From: an uncultured Porphyromonas sp.
Lineage (GTDB): Bacteria > Bacteroidota > Bacteroidia > Bacteroidales > Porphyromonadaceae
Direction of reading: 5' to 3'
Length of the DNA: 5,043 nucleotides
NCBI GenBank assembly: GCA_927910985.1
Contig: CAKMOP010000268.1
Span: forward strand, 1-5,043
Each line of letters opens with the position of its first letter. Position 1 is the first letter of the stretch. Positions 1 through 5,043 of this stretch are shown here, piece after piece. Below the pieces are notes generated by a model. The model was not told the origin of the DNA. It was given only the letters and a program-made list of their open reading frames with translations, and did no database searches. Made by a program: the position numbers and the translations under genes.

Positions 1-316
1 GTTGGTGCGTGTGAAGGTGAAAGGATCGGGAGATACTGCGGTCAACGTGGCTCTCGGCAGCTAAGTGGATGATACCATCCACAGTGTACTCCGCAAGGAG
101 CTCACGCATACGCTCGTAGTCACAGATGTCTGCTTCGACGAAGGTGTAGTTGGGGAGGGGAGCAACGTCCTCCAGGGTCTTGAGGTTGCCCGCGTAGGTG
201 AGCTTATCCAAACAGATGATGTGGTACTGCGGATACTTATTGGTCAGAAGGCGGACGACATGTGAGCCGATGAAGCCAGCACCGCCAGTGATGAGTAGCG
301 AGCGAAGGTAATGCAT
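1..316 (-). CDS. rmlB: dTDP-glucose 4,6-dehydratase, N-terminal part, with an apparent frameshift
   Basis: This is the second enzyme of dTDP-L-rhamnose synthesis: an NAD-dependent, cytoplasmic extended short-chain dehydrogenase that turns dTDP-glucose into dTDP-4-keto-6-deoxyglucose. Translation from the ATG at 316-314 begins MHYLRSLLITGGAGFIGSHV. The Rossmann GGxGFIG motif is at residues 11-17, D37-KLTYAGN follows the second strand, ADICD is at 62-66, and the family signature LAAESHVDRSIS is at 85-96. The gene runs off the window, so the catalytic YxxxK lies outside. After S96 the frame gives RSFHLHTHQ, which does not fit the family. Dropping one C from the CCC run (plus 28-30) gives ISDPFTFTRTN, the expected continuation. 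The gene is therefore either frameshifted or carries a base-call error. It starts 21 bp after rmlD as the last visible gene of the operon, with no Shine-Dalgarno sequence. Family identity is certain; whether the product is functional is open. Confidence 0.88.
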   Translation of the reverse strand, partial: MHYLRSLLITGGAGFIGSHVVRLLTNKYPQYHIICLDKLTYAGNLKTLEDVAPLPNYTFVEADICDYERMRELLAEYTVDGIIHLAAESHVDRSISRSFHLHTHQ

Positions 317-337
317 GAGTAGACGGATGGTGAGTGG

Positions 338-1201
338 TTAGTCGTGAAGTACAGCTGTGAGGCGTAAGCATTCCTCCAGAGCAGTGCGCCAGTGTGGAAT
401 GGTGATGCCGAAGGTTGTGCGGATGAGTGTCTTGTCGAGGACAGAGAAGTGAGGACGCTCGGCGCGTGTCGGATACTCGCTGCTGCGGATGGGATGGAGC
501 GTGGTAGTATAGCCAGAGAGGCGGAAGATGGCTTCGGCGAAGTCGTACCACGAGGCTACCCCTTCGTTGGAGAAGTGGTAAAGTCCACTCTTATCCAGTC
601 CTCTACGTTCGAGGAGTGAGACGATGAAGTGCGCCAAGGAGAGGGCTGATGTCGGGGTGCCCACTTGGTCGAAGACCACTCGAAGCTCGGGACGCTCTGC
701 ACCTAAGCGAAGCATCGTCTTCAGGAAGTTCGCCCCATAGGGAGAGTAAAGCCACGAAGTGCGGAGGATGAGGTGGCGTGGGGCGATGCGCTGGATCGCT
801 ACTTCTCCGAGTCGCTTTGTCTGCCCATAGATCCCGATGGGTTCGGTCGGCATATCCTCGGTGTACGGGACGGAGCTGTGTCCCGAGAAGACGTAGTCGG
901 TGGAGATATGTACGAGGAAGATGTCTCGCTGCTTGCAGACTTCGGCTAGTCGTGCTACCGCCAGATGATTGACTTCATCCGCTTGATCGGGCTCATCTTC
1001 GGCTCGGTCAACGGCTGTGTATGCCGCTACATTGATGATGACTTCTATCTCTTCACGGATTGCAAACTGCTTGATGGCAGAGGTGTCGGAGAGGTCAAGC
1101 GTAGCTCGAGAAGCGAAGTGATAGCGGTGAGCAGAGCCCTGCGCTACGTGGGCAATACAGCGACCGAGCTGACCCGATGCTCCGAGGACGAGGATGTTCA
1201 T
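338..1201 (-). CDS. rmlD: dTDP-4-dehydrorhamnose reductase
   Basis: This is the last step of dTDP-L-rhamnose synthesis: NAD(P)H-dependent reduction of dTDP-4-keto-L-rhamnose in the cytoplasm. The 287-aa protein has the usual family length and is complete. Visible motifs are the nucleotide-binding GASGQLG at residues 7-13, NVAAYTAVDRAE at 57-68, STDYVF at 100-105 (Thr101 being the likely active-site Ser/Thr), the catalytic pair Y125/K129 in YGQTK, RTSWLY at 147-152, the substrate-site segment VFDQVGTPTSA at 176-186, and RPHFSVLDK near 249-257. The ATG overlaps the rmlC stop as ATGA, which suggests translational coupling. The start is fixed because residues 3-13 already form the first beta strand and glycine loop. 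It lies between rmlC and rmlB in the same operon. No broken motif was seen. Confidence 0.97.
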   Translation of the reverse strand: MNILVLGASGQLGRCIAHVAQGSAHRYHFASRATLDLSDTSAIKQFAIREEIEVIINVAAYTAVDRAEDEPDQADEVNHLAVARLAEVCKQRDIFLVHISTDYVFSGHSSVPYTEDMPTEPIGIYGQTKRLGEVAIQRIAPRHLILRTSWLYSPYGANFLKTMLRLGAERPELRVVFDQVGTPTSALSLAHFIVSLLERRGLDKSGLYHFSNEGVASWYDFAEAIFRLSGYTTTLHPIRSSEYPTRAERPHFSVLDKTLIRTTFGITIPHWRTALEECLRLTAVLHD

Positions 1202-1770
1202 AGGTGGCGAACGGTGCTGTAGTCGAAGAGCTGGGGGGCTTCGCTCAGGCGTGGATGGCGGCTATCCTTGGCGGAGAGACGGATGGCTTCGGCAGGTAGT
1301 TCCCAGTCGATGCCGAGAGCAGGGTCATCCCACGCGATAGCCCCTTCGGCCTCAGGAGCGTAGTAGTTATCACACTTGTATTGGAAGACGGCTTCCTCGC
1401 TGAGTACGCTGAAGCCGTGGGCAAAGCCGTGAGGGAGGAAGAGCATCCGATGGTTGTCCTCGGTAAGCTCGACGGCCACGTGCTGTCCGAAGGTGGGGGA
1501 GCCAAGGCGCACATCTACTGCCACATCCAGCACTCGACCACGTAGGACGCGCACGAGCTTGGCCTGTGCATGAGGAGGGAACTGGAAGTGCAGACCACGC
1601 ACTACGCCGTAGCTGGAGCGACTCTCGTTATCTTGGACGAAGTGTGTGGGAGCAACGAGTTCGGCGAAGCGTTGTTCGCTGAAAGACTCGAAGAAATAGC
1701 CACGTTCATCACGGAAGAGACGTGGCTCGAGGATGACGACCTCAGGAATTGAAGTAGGGATAAGCTTCAT
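1198..1770 (-). CDS. rmlC: dTDP-4-dehydrorhamnose 3,5-epimerase
   Basis: This cupin-fold enzyme epimerises C3 and C5 of dTDP-4-keto-6-deoxyglucose to give dTDP-4-keto-L-rhamnose, the substrate of RmlD. The protein is 190 aa, a normal length. Family motifs in order are LEPRLFRDERGYFFESF (residues 14-30), QDNESRSSYGVVRGLHFQ (46-63), AKLVRVLRGRVLDVAVD (70-86), LFLPHGFAHGFSVLSE (110-125), FQYKCDNYY (129-137) and WDDPALGIDW (147-156). By analogy with characterised RmlC, H61 in RGLHFQ is the catalytic base paired with D169 in SAKDSRHP, and Y131 is the catalytic tyrosine. All three are present. The ATG at 1770-1768 sits 12 bp after the rmlA stop. The 3' end overlaps rmlD by 4 bp. It appears intact and active. 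Confidence 0.97.
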   Translation of the reverse strand: MKLIPTSIPEVVILEPRLFRDERGYFFESFSEQRFAELVAPTHFVQDNESRSSYGVVRGLHFQFPPHAQAKLVRVLRGRVLDVAVDVRLGSPTFGQHVAVELTEDNHRMLFLPHGFAHGFSVLSEEAVFQYKCDNYYAPEAEGAIAWDDPALGIDWELPAEAIRLSAKDSRHPRLSEAPQLFDYSTVRHL

Positions 1771-1782
1771 AGCGGTGAGGTG

Positions 1783-2661
1783 CTACTTCATATCTGCGAT
1801 GCGAAGCAAGTATTGCCCGTATTGGTTTTTCGCCATAGGAGCTGCACGCTGGATCAGGTCTTCGCGTGAGAGCCAGCCAGCACGGTAGGCGATCTCTTCG
1901 AGGCAAGCAATCTTGAGCCCCTGGCGCTTCTCGATGACTTCGACGAAGGTGGAAGCCTCTGAGAGGGAGTCGTGCGTACCCGTGTCGAGCCAAGCGAAGC
2001 CACGACCGAGCGTCTGCACTAAGAGTTGCTCACGGCGGAGGAACTCTTGGTTGACACTCGTGATCTCGAGCTCGCCACGTGCTGAGGGGCGTACGCCTTC
2101 AGCTACTTGGACGACGGCGTTGGGGTAGAAGTACAGCCCTACGACAGCGTAGTTGCTCTTCGGTATCTGGGGTTTCTCTTCGATGGAGATGCAGCGGCCA
2201 TTAGGGGCGAACTCCGCCACGCCATAGCGCTCCGGGTCGCTGACCCAATAGCCGAAGACGGTCGCTTCGTTGCGCTCTTCTGCATCTTCGACAGCCTGGC
2301 GGAGGGTCTGAGTGAAGGACATCCCGTAGAAGATGTTGTCACCGAGTACGAGGCATACGGAGTCGTCGCCGATGAAGTCCTTGCCGATGAGGAAGGCTTG
2401 TGCCAGCCCTTCGGGGCGAGGCTGTTCGGCATAGCTGAAGTGTACTCCGTAGTCGCTTCCATCGCCGAGAAGGCGGCGAAAAGCTGGTAAGTCTTCGGGG
2501 GTAGATATGATGAGTATGTCCCGTATCCCTGCGAGCATAAGCACCGAGATCGGGTAGTAGACCATGGGTTTATCGTAGATGGGTAGGAGCTGCTTGCTCA
2601 CACCCTTGGTGATGGGGTAGAGGCGAGTACCCGCCCCTCCAGCTAAGACTATTCCCTTCAT
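1783..2661 (-). CDS. rmlA: glucose-1-phosphate thymidylyltransferase
   Basis: This is the first step of the pathway: glucose-1-phosphate plus dTTP gives dTDP-glucose plus pyrophosphate. The enzyme is typically feedback-inhibited by dTDP-rhamnose. From the chosen ATG the protein is 292 aa, the usual size. It begins [18 protein letters not shown], the nucleotidyltransferase signature with G8-GAGTR13 and K23 in VSKQLLP. Further motifs are PEGLAQAF (83-90), LGDNIFYG (106-113, with metal ligand D108), [20 protein letters not shown] (160-179), GELEITSVN (196-204), [10 protein letters not shown] (224-233, with metal ligand D226) and a C-terminal allosteric segment with [18 protein letters not shown] (242-259). 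An in-frame TTG eight codons upstream (2685) is open but adds residues that RmlA proteins lack, and they precede the first beta strand. ATG is therefore preferred. It heads the A-C-D-B operon. Confidence 0.96.
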   Translation of the reverse strand: MKGIVLAGGAGTRLYPITKGVSKQLLPIYDKPMVYYPISVLMLAGIRDILIISTPEDLPAFRRLLGDGSDYGVHFSYAEQPRPEGLAQAFLIGKDFIGDDSVCLVLGDNIFYGMSFTQTLRQAVEDAEERNEATVFGYWVSDPERYGVAEFAPNGRCISIEEKPQIPKSNYAVVGLYFYPNAVVQVAEGVRPSARGELEITSVNQEFLRREQLLVQTLGRGFAWLDTGTHDSLSEASTFVEVIEKRQGLKIACLEEIAYRAGWLSREDLIQRAAPMAKNQYGQYLLRIADMK

Positions 2662-2722
2662 AGATGGATGACGATGGTAGGACAAGCCGTGTGATTGACC
2701 TGTTATCTTTAGATAAAGGTAT
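2662..2722 (-). promoter_or_regulatory. Leader of the rml operon with a weak Bacteroidetes-type promoter candidate
   Basis: This is the only intergenic space ahead of rmlA, so a promoter for the rml operon is expected here because a terminator closes the upstream unit. Read on the minus strand, TACCTTTA at 2721-2714 matches five of the six fixed bases of the Bacteroidetes -7 box TAnnTTTG. No clear TTTG is seen at the expected -33 position, which would fall inside the terminator stem. If the box is used, the 5' leader would be roughly 45 nt. There is no purine-rich Shine-Dalgarno sequence before the ATG, as is usual in this phylum. The assignment rests on context more than on motif quality. 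Confidence 0.3.
2703..2716. repeat. 14-bp palindrome, possible operator
   Basis: TTATCT-TT-AGATAA forms two perfect 6-bp arms around a 2-bp spacer, in the rml leader about 40 bp before the rmlA ATG. It overlaps the end of the only -7 box candidate, as a repressor site might. An A/T-rich palindrome of this size can arise by chance, and no known regulator was matched to it. Confidence 0.3.
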
Positions 2723-2762
2723 AAAAAAAGGGTGAGCTATCTAAGCCGGTAGCTCACCCTTT
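2723..2762 (-). terminator. Rho-independent terminator of the barrel/YccA unit
   Basis: On the minus strand, AAAGGGTGAGCTA (2762-2750) is followed by a 10-nt loop and its perfect complement TAGCTCACCCTTT (2739-2727), giving a 13-bp stem. A run of seven T's occupies 2729-2723; three of them can also pair at the base of the stem. It starts about 30 bp after the stop codon of the BI-1/YccA gene and ends before the rml leader, so it separates the two transcription units. In the plus direction the stem is followed by TTTGTCTTGAG, a poor U-tract, so termination should mainly act on minus-strand transcripts. Confidence 0.9.
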
Positions 2763-2785
2763 GTCTTGAGATCTTACTCGCTCTT

Positions 2786-2800
2786 CGTGACTTAGTCACG
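2786..2800. repeat. Small inverted repeat centred on the yccA-like stop codon
   Basis: On the minus strand CGTGAC-TAA-GTCACG has perfect 6-bp arms with the TAA stop of the BI-1/YccA gene as the 3-nt spacer. The mRNA could form a short hairpin with the stop codon in its loop, about 24 nt before the terminator stem. A match this short may be chance, and no function is claimed. Confidence 0.35.
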
Positions 2801-3517
2801 CCGGCCGAAGAGGCGAAGCAGGTAGATGAAGAGGTTGATGAAGTCCAAATACAAGTTGAGCGCACCGAGCAGGGCGACCTTCTTCGTCTGCTCTTCGTCC
2901 CCGACAGATTGTGCGATCATCTCCTTGATGCGCTGCGTGTCATAGGCGGTAAGGCCTACGAAGATAAGGACTCCGAGGTAGCTTACTACCCACATCAGTA
3001 GGCTGCTGCCTACGAAGATGTTGACCACGCTGGCGATGATCAAGCCGATGAGACCCATCATCAGATAGCTACCCATGCTTGACAAATCTCGCTTGGTGGT
3101 ATAGCCGAAGATCGCCATCGCAGCGAAGGTACCTGCCGTGATGAAGAAGGTCGAGGCAATGGATTCACCCGTGTAGACCAAGAAGATGGGACTGAGCGTC
3201 ACCCCATTGAGCAGGGAGTAGACGGCAAAGGCGGCCGTTGCCACTGGCATAGAGAGCTTCATGATGCGGCTCGAAAGATACCACACGAGTGCTACCTCTG
3301 CGATCACCAAGATCCAGAAGGGGAAGGACCCAGAGAAGAGCACTTCGATGAGGTTAGAGTCGGCAACAAAGAGGGCAGTGAGCCCCGTGATGGCGAGCCC
3401 GAGAGTCATCCATACGAAGGCACGTGTCACAGACTGACGTACCAACACCGTGTAGCTGTCGTCAACGATTGTACGGCTGAGCTCTTCGCCGTGGTAGGGG
3501 AATTGGGAGTTATTCAT
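2792..3517 (-). CDS. Bax inhibitor-1/YccA family inner-membrane protein
   Basis: This is a 241-aa multi-pass membrane protein of the BI-1/YccA (TMBIM, UPF0005) family. Characterised members include BsYetJ, a pH-sensitive calcium leak channel, and E. coli YccA, a modulator of the FtsH protease. The hydrophilic N-terminus (1-30) is followed by about seven hydrophobic segments near residues 33-52, 66-81, 91-114, 121-138, 150-169, 173-191 and 214-236. Family signatures are SLLNGVTLSPIF (101-112), GLTAYDTQRIK (188-198) and GALNLYLDFINLFIYLLRLFG (218-238, key residues N221, D225 and N228). D193 and D225 are likely the conserved acidic pair of the pore. The C-terminus is short and basic (RRD). The ATG at 3517 gives the normal family length. 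It lies 30 bp after the outer-membrane barrel gene and is followed by the terminator, so the two are probably co-transcribed. Family assignment is firm; the cellular role here is not known. Confidence 0.95.
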   Translation of the reverse strand: MNNSQFPYHGEELSRTIVDDSYTVLVRQSVTRAFVWMTLGLAITGLTALFVADSNLIEVLFSGSFPFWILVIAEVALVWYLSSRIMKLSMPVATAAFAVYSLLNGVTLSPIFLVYTGESIASTFFITAGTFAAMAIFGYTTKRDLSSMGSYLMMGLIGLIIASVVNIFVGSSLLMWVVSYLGVLIFVGLTAYDTQRIKEMIAQSVGDEEQTKKVALLGALNLYLDFINLFIYLLRLFGRRD

Positions 3518-3547
3518 TAGGATAAGTGTGTGGGGGAATACTTGTGA

Positions 3548-5043
3548 TTAGAAGCGCAGGGATAGGGTGGCGATGGCCTTGTGGCGCTGGTTCGTCTCCT
3601 TGATGCCCTCCATACCTACCAGCTCTGAGGCTTGTACTTCCTTATTCTCAAGTTGCTTGGTCGTCGCATTGAGGTAAGGACCATAGTCGTTGAGCGTAGG
3701 GAAGGCGAAGGTGCGTGCGCTCGTCTGAGTATAGACATACGCTACATCCAGTGATAGACTGGGCGTGAGTCGGAAGCCCGCCCCCAGTGAATAGCTGTTC
3801 AGATTGTCGGGAAGCGTGTAGTGTACGGCTGGACCTGAGACAAAGGCTTCTGTCGTAACCGTAGTACCCTTCAGACGCTCATTCTTAATGGGAGAAGAGG
3901 TGTAGCGATAGCCAGCACGCAGGGCAACGCGACTACCGAGCATTACTTCAGCACCAAGACGCAGGGAGTGTATGCCGCCAAAGTTTGTCTTGAGGTGGGC
4001 ATTGTCTTCCTCAAATCCCGTATCGCTGTCGTAGTCCTCATTGTAGGTGTTGTTGCTGAGGCGCAGTGATTCTCCCGTGTATGTATAGTCGGCACTGAGG
4101 AAGCCATAGCGACCTATGAAGTAGGCTCCGCTCAGTCCGAAGTGCCAAGGCCCACGCAGCTTATAAGAGGTAGCAGCATCCTTAGGGGTGCTGACCTCAC
4201 CGAGCTTACGGTCATAGCGTCCTTCGCTGTGTGCTTGGAAGTCCATCTTCATCGTGTAGAAGGTAGGAGTATAGATCGAAGCACCGAGACGCAAGCCATC
4301 GGTAGGCTCATAGAGGAAGCCGAGGCCGAGACGACCACCGAAGCCGGAGATACTCTTCGTATTTTGTAGTGCCAGCGAATTGTTTTCGCGGAAGCGCTCC
4401 TGATAGAAGGAACTCAGCTCATAGTCCAGCGAAGAGAGTGTGAGTGCTGCACCGAAGTGCAGGGCTTCATTGGCCTCCAGCCCGAACGCGATATCATAGT
4501 CGGTGATACTTCCCTTTTCGCGCAGGATGAGATCTGCATTATCTGGGAGCCCGATACTGGGCGTCTTGTAGGGCGTTCCATCGGGAGCCGAACGATAGAG
4601 ATAGGCCGAGTGGTAGCTCTTGCTCTTTTTGTCGTAGTCGATCCATCCTGCTCCTGCTCCGAGGATGGAGAGGAAGGGTACATAGTCGTTTCGGAAGGCT
4701 GCTGTCGAGGTGAGGTAGTTCTTCGAGAAGTATTGTCCTACCTCGTCACGGCGTATATTATCATAGTACGCATTGTTCGTGCGCCCTGCTGCGAAGTCCG
4801 CCAATGAGGAGTAATTCCCCTCTTGTGGAAGAGTAGCCGAGGCGTGTAGCTCGCGGTCAAAGCGACCTGCGTTGCGTATGCTGAAGGCGAAGGACACAGG
4901 GCCACGTGTGGCTCTATTCGTGCCTGCTTGGTAGGAGAATTCTTCGAAAAGGAACTTACTCTTGAGCTCTTGAGCAGAAGAAGAGCCGTACCAGGATCCC
5001 TTATCAACGCCCCATCCCCCTCCGAGGGTGAGCGAGAGACGGT
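3548..5043 (-). CDS. OmpP1/FadL/TodX-like outer-membrane beta-barrel protein, 5' end missing
   Basis: The frame is open from the stop at 3548-3550 to the window edge, giving 497 visible residues. The signal peptide and the N-terminal Gly/Asn-Pro-rich motif of the family lie outside. The GTG at 4897-4895 is an internal Val codon, because the 48 codons upstream are open and barrel-like. The protein is rich in Tyr, Gly and Ser and shows alternating polar/hydrophobic strands: FAFSIRNAGRFDRELHASA near 51-69, REKGSITDYDIAFGLEANEA near 174-193, LRLGAEVMLGSRVALRAGY near 360-378, SYSLGAGFRL near 416 and LSLDVAYVYT at 429-438. It ends ATLSLRF, whose C-terminal Phe is the usual barrel-assembly signal. 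This layout matches the Bacteroidetes FadL-like proteins often labelled hemin receptor or outer-membrane transport protein. The likely role is uptake of hydrophobic compounds across the outer membrane; the substrate is unknown. Family confidence is good but not certain without a search. Confidence 0.78.
   Translation of the reverse strand, partial: RLSLTLGGGWGVDKGSWYGSSSAQELKSKFLFEEFSYQAGTNRATRGPVSFAFSIRNAGRFDRELHASATLPQEGNYSSLADFAAGRTNNAYYDNIRRDEVGQYFSKNYLTSTAAFRNDYVPFLSILGAGAGWIDYDKKSKSYHSAYLYRSAPDGTPYKTPSIGLPDNADLILREKGSITDYDIAFGLEANEALHFGAALTLSSLDYELSSFYQERFRENNSLALQNTKSISGFGGRLGLGFLYEPTDGLRLGASIYTPTFYTMKMDFQAHSEGRYDRKLGEVSTPKDAATSYKLRGPWHFGLSGAYFIGRYGFLSADYTYTGESLRLSNNTYNEDYDSDTGFEEDNAHLKTNFGGIHSLRLGAEVMLGSRVALRAGYRYTSSPIKNERLKGTTVTTEAFVSGPAVHYTLPDNLNSYSLGAGFRLTPSLSLDVAYVYTQTSARTFAFPTLNDYGPYLNATTKQLENKEVQASELVGMEGIKETNQRHKAIATLSLRF

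Noticed and set aside
28..30. Phase-variable homopolymer controlling rmlB
   Set aside because: The tract is only three bases long, far shorter than tracts that undergo frequent slippage. A fixed mutation or base-call error fits better.
237..551. 104-codon minus-strand frame spanning the rmlD/rmlB junction
   Set aside because: It overlaps both rmlD and rmlB in a different frame. The His/Pro/Arg/Ser-rich composition is typical of a shifted-frame translation.
2107..2490. 127-codon open frame on the plus strand
   Set aside because: It lies wholly antisense to rmlA, whose every motif is conserved. The translation has no recognisable domain and is a codon-bias shadow of the real gene.
2662..2685. 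TTG start extending rmlA by eight residues
   Set aside because: The added residues (MSYHRHPS) have no counterpart in RmlA proteins. The ATG at 2661 starts directly at the first beta strand.
3518..3547. Possible promoter or terminator between the barrel gene and the YccA-family gene
   Set aside because: The 30-bp gap has no convincing inverted repeat, no T-tract and no TAnnTTTG box. Co-transcription is simpler.
4457..4807. 116-codon open frame on the plus strand
   Set aside because: It is antisense to the outer-membrane barrel gene, with no domain signature and no start context. The minus frame is open far longer and has clear barrel character.

Overview
The window reads as chromosomal DNA from a member of the Bacteroidetes, most plausibly a Porphyromonas-like species. 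This is an inference from protein style: an OmpP1/FadL-type outer-membrane barrel ending in Phe, rml proteins of Bacteroidetes type, no Shine-Dalgarno sequences before the starts, and moderately high GC. No rRNA or other marker gene is present to confirm it. Every gene supported here lies on the minus strand, so transcription runs from high to low coordinates.

Upstream block (5043 to about 2723): the 3' part of an outer-membrane beta-barrel gene (cut by the window edge) is followed after 30 bp by a seven-TM Bax inhibitor-1/YccA family gene. A strong intrinsic terminator then follows, with a 13-bp perfect stem and seven T's on the minus strand.

Downstream block (about 2722 to 1): a short intergenic leader holds a 14-bp palindrome and a weak promoter candidate. 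It is followed by the dTDP-L-rhamnose operon in the order rmlA, rmlC, rmlD, rmlB. The genes are tightly packed: 12 bp between A and C, a 4-bp ATGA overlap between C and D, and 21 bp between D and B. Together the enzymes convert glucose-1-phosphate and dTTP to dTDP-L-rhamnose, a donor for cell-surface polysaccharide or LPS.

The most noteworthy anomaly is in rmlB. The conserved reading frame is broken at a CCC run (plus-strand positions 28-30) just after the HVDRSIS motif. Removing one C restores the family sequence ISDPFTFTRTN. This is either a real frameshift inactivating the dehydratase or a base-call error near the window edge.

I found no mobile element, CRISPR array, RNA gene or convincing novel system. 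Apart from the rmlB frameshift the region looks like ordinary core and surface-biosynthesis DNA.
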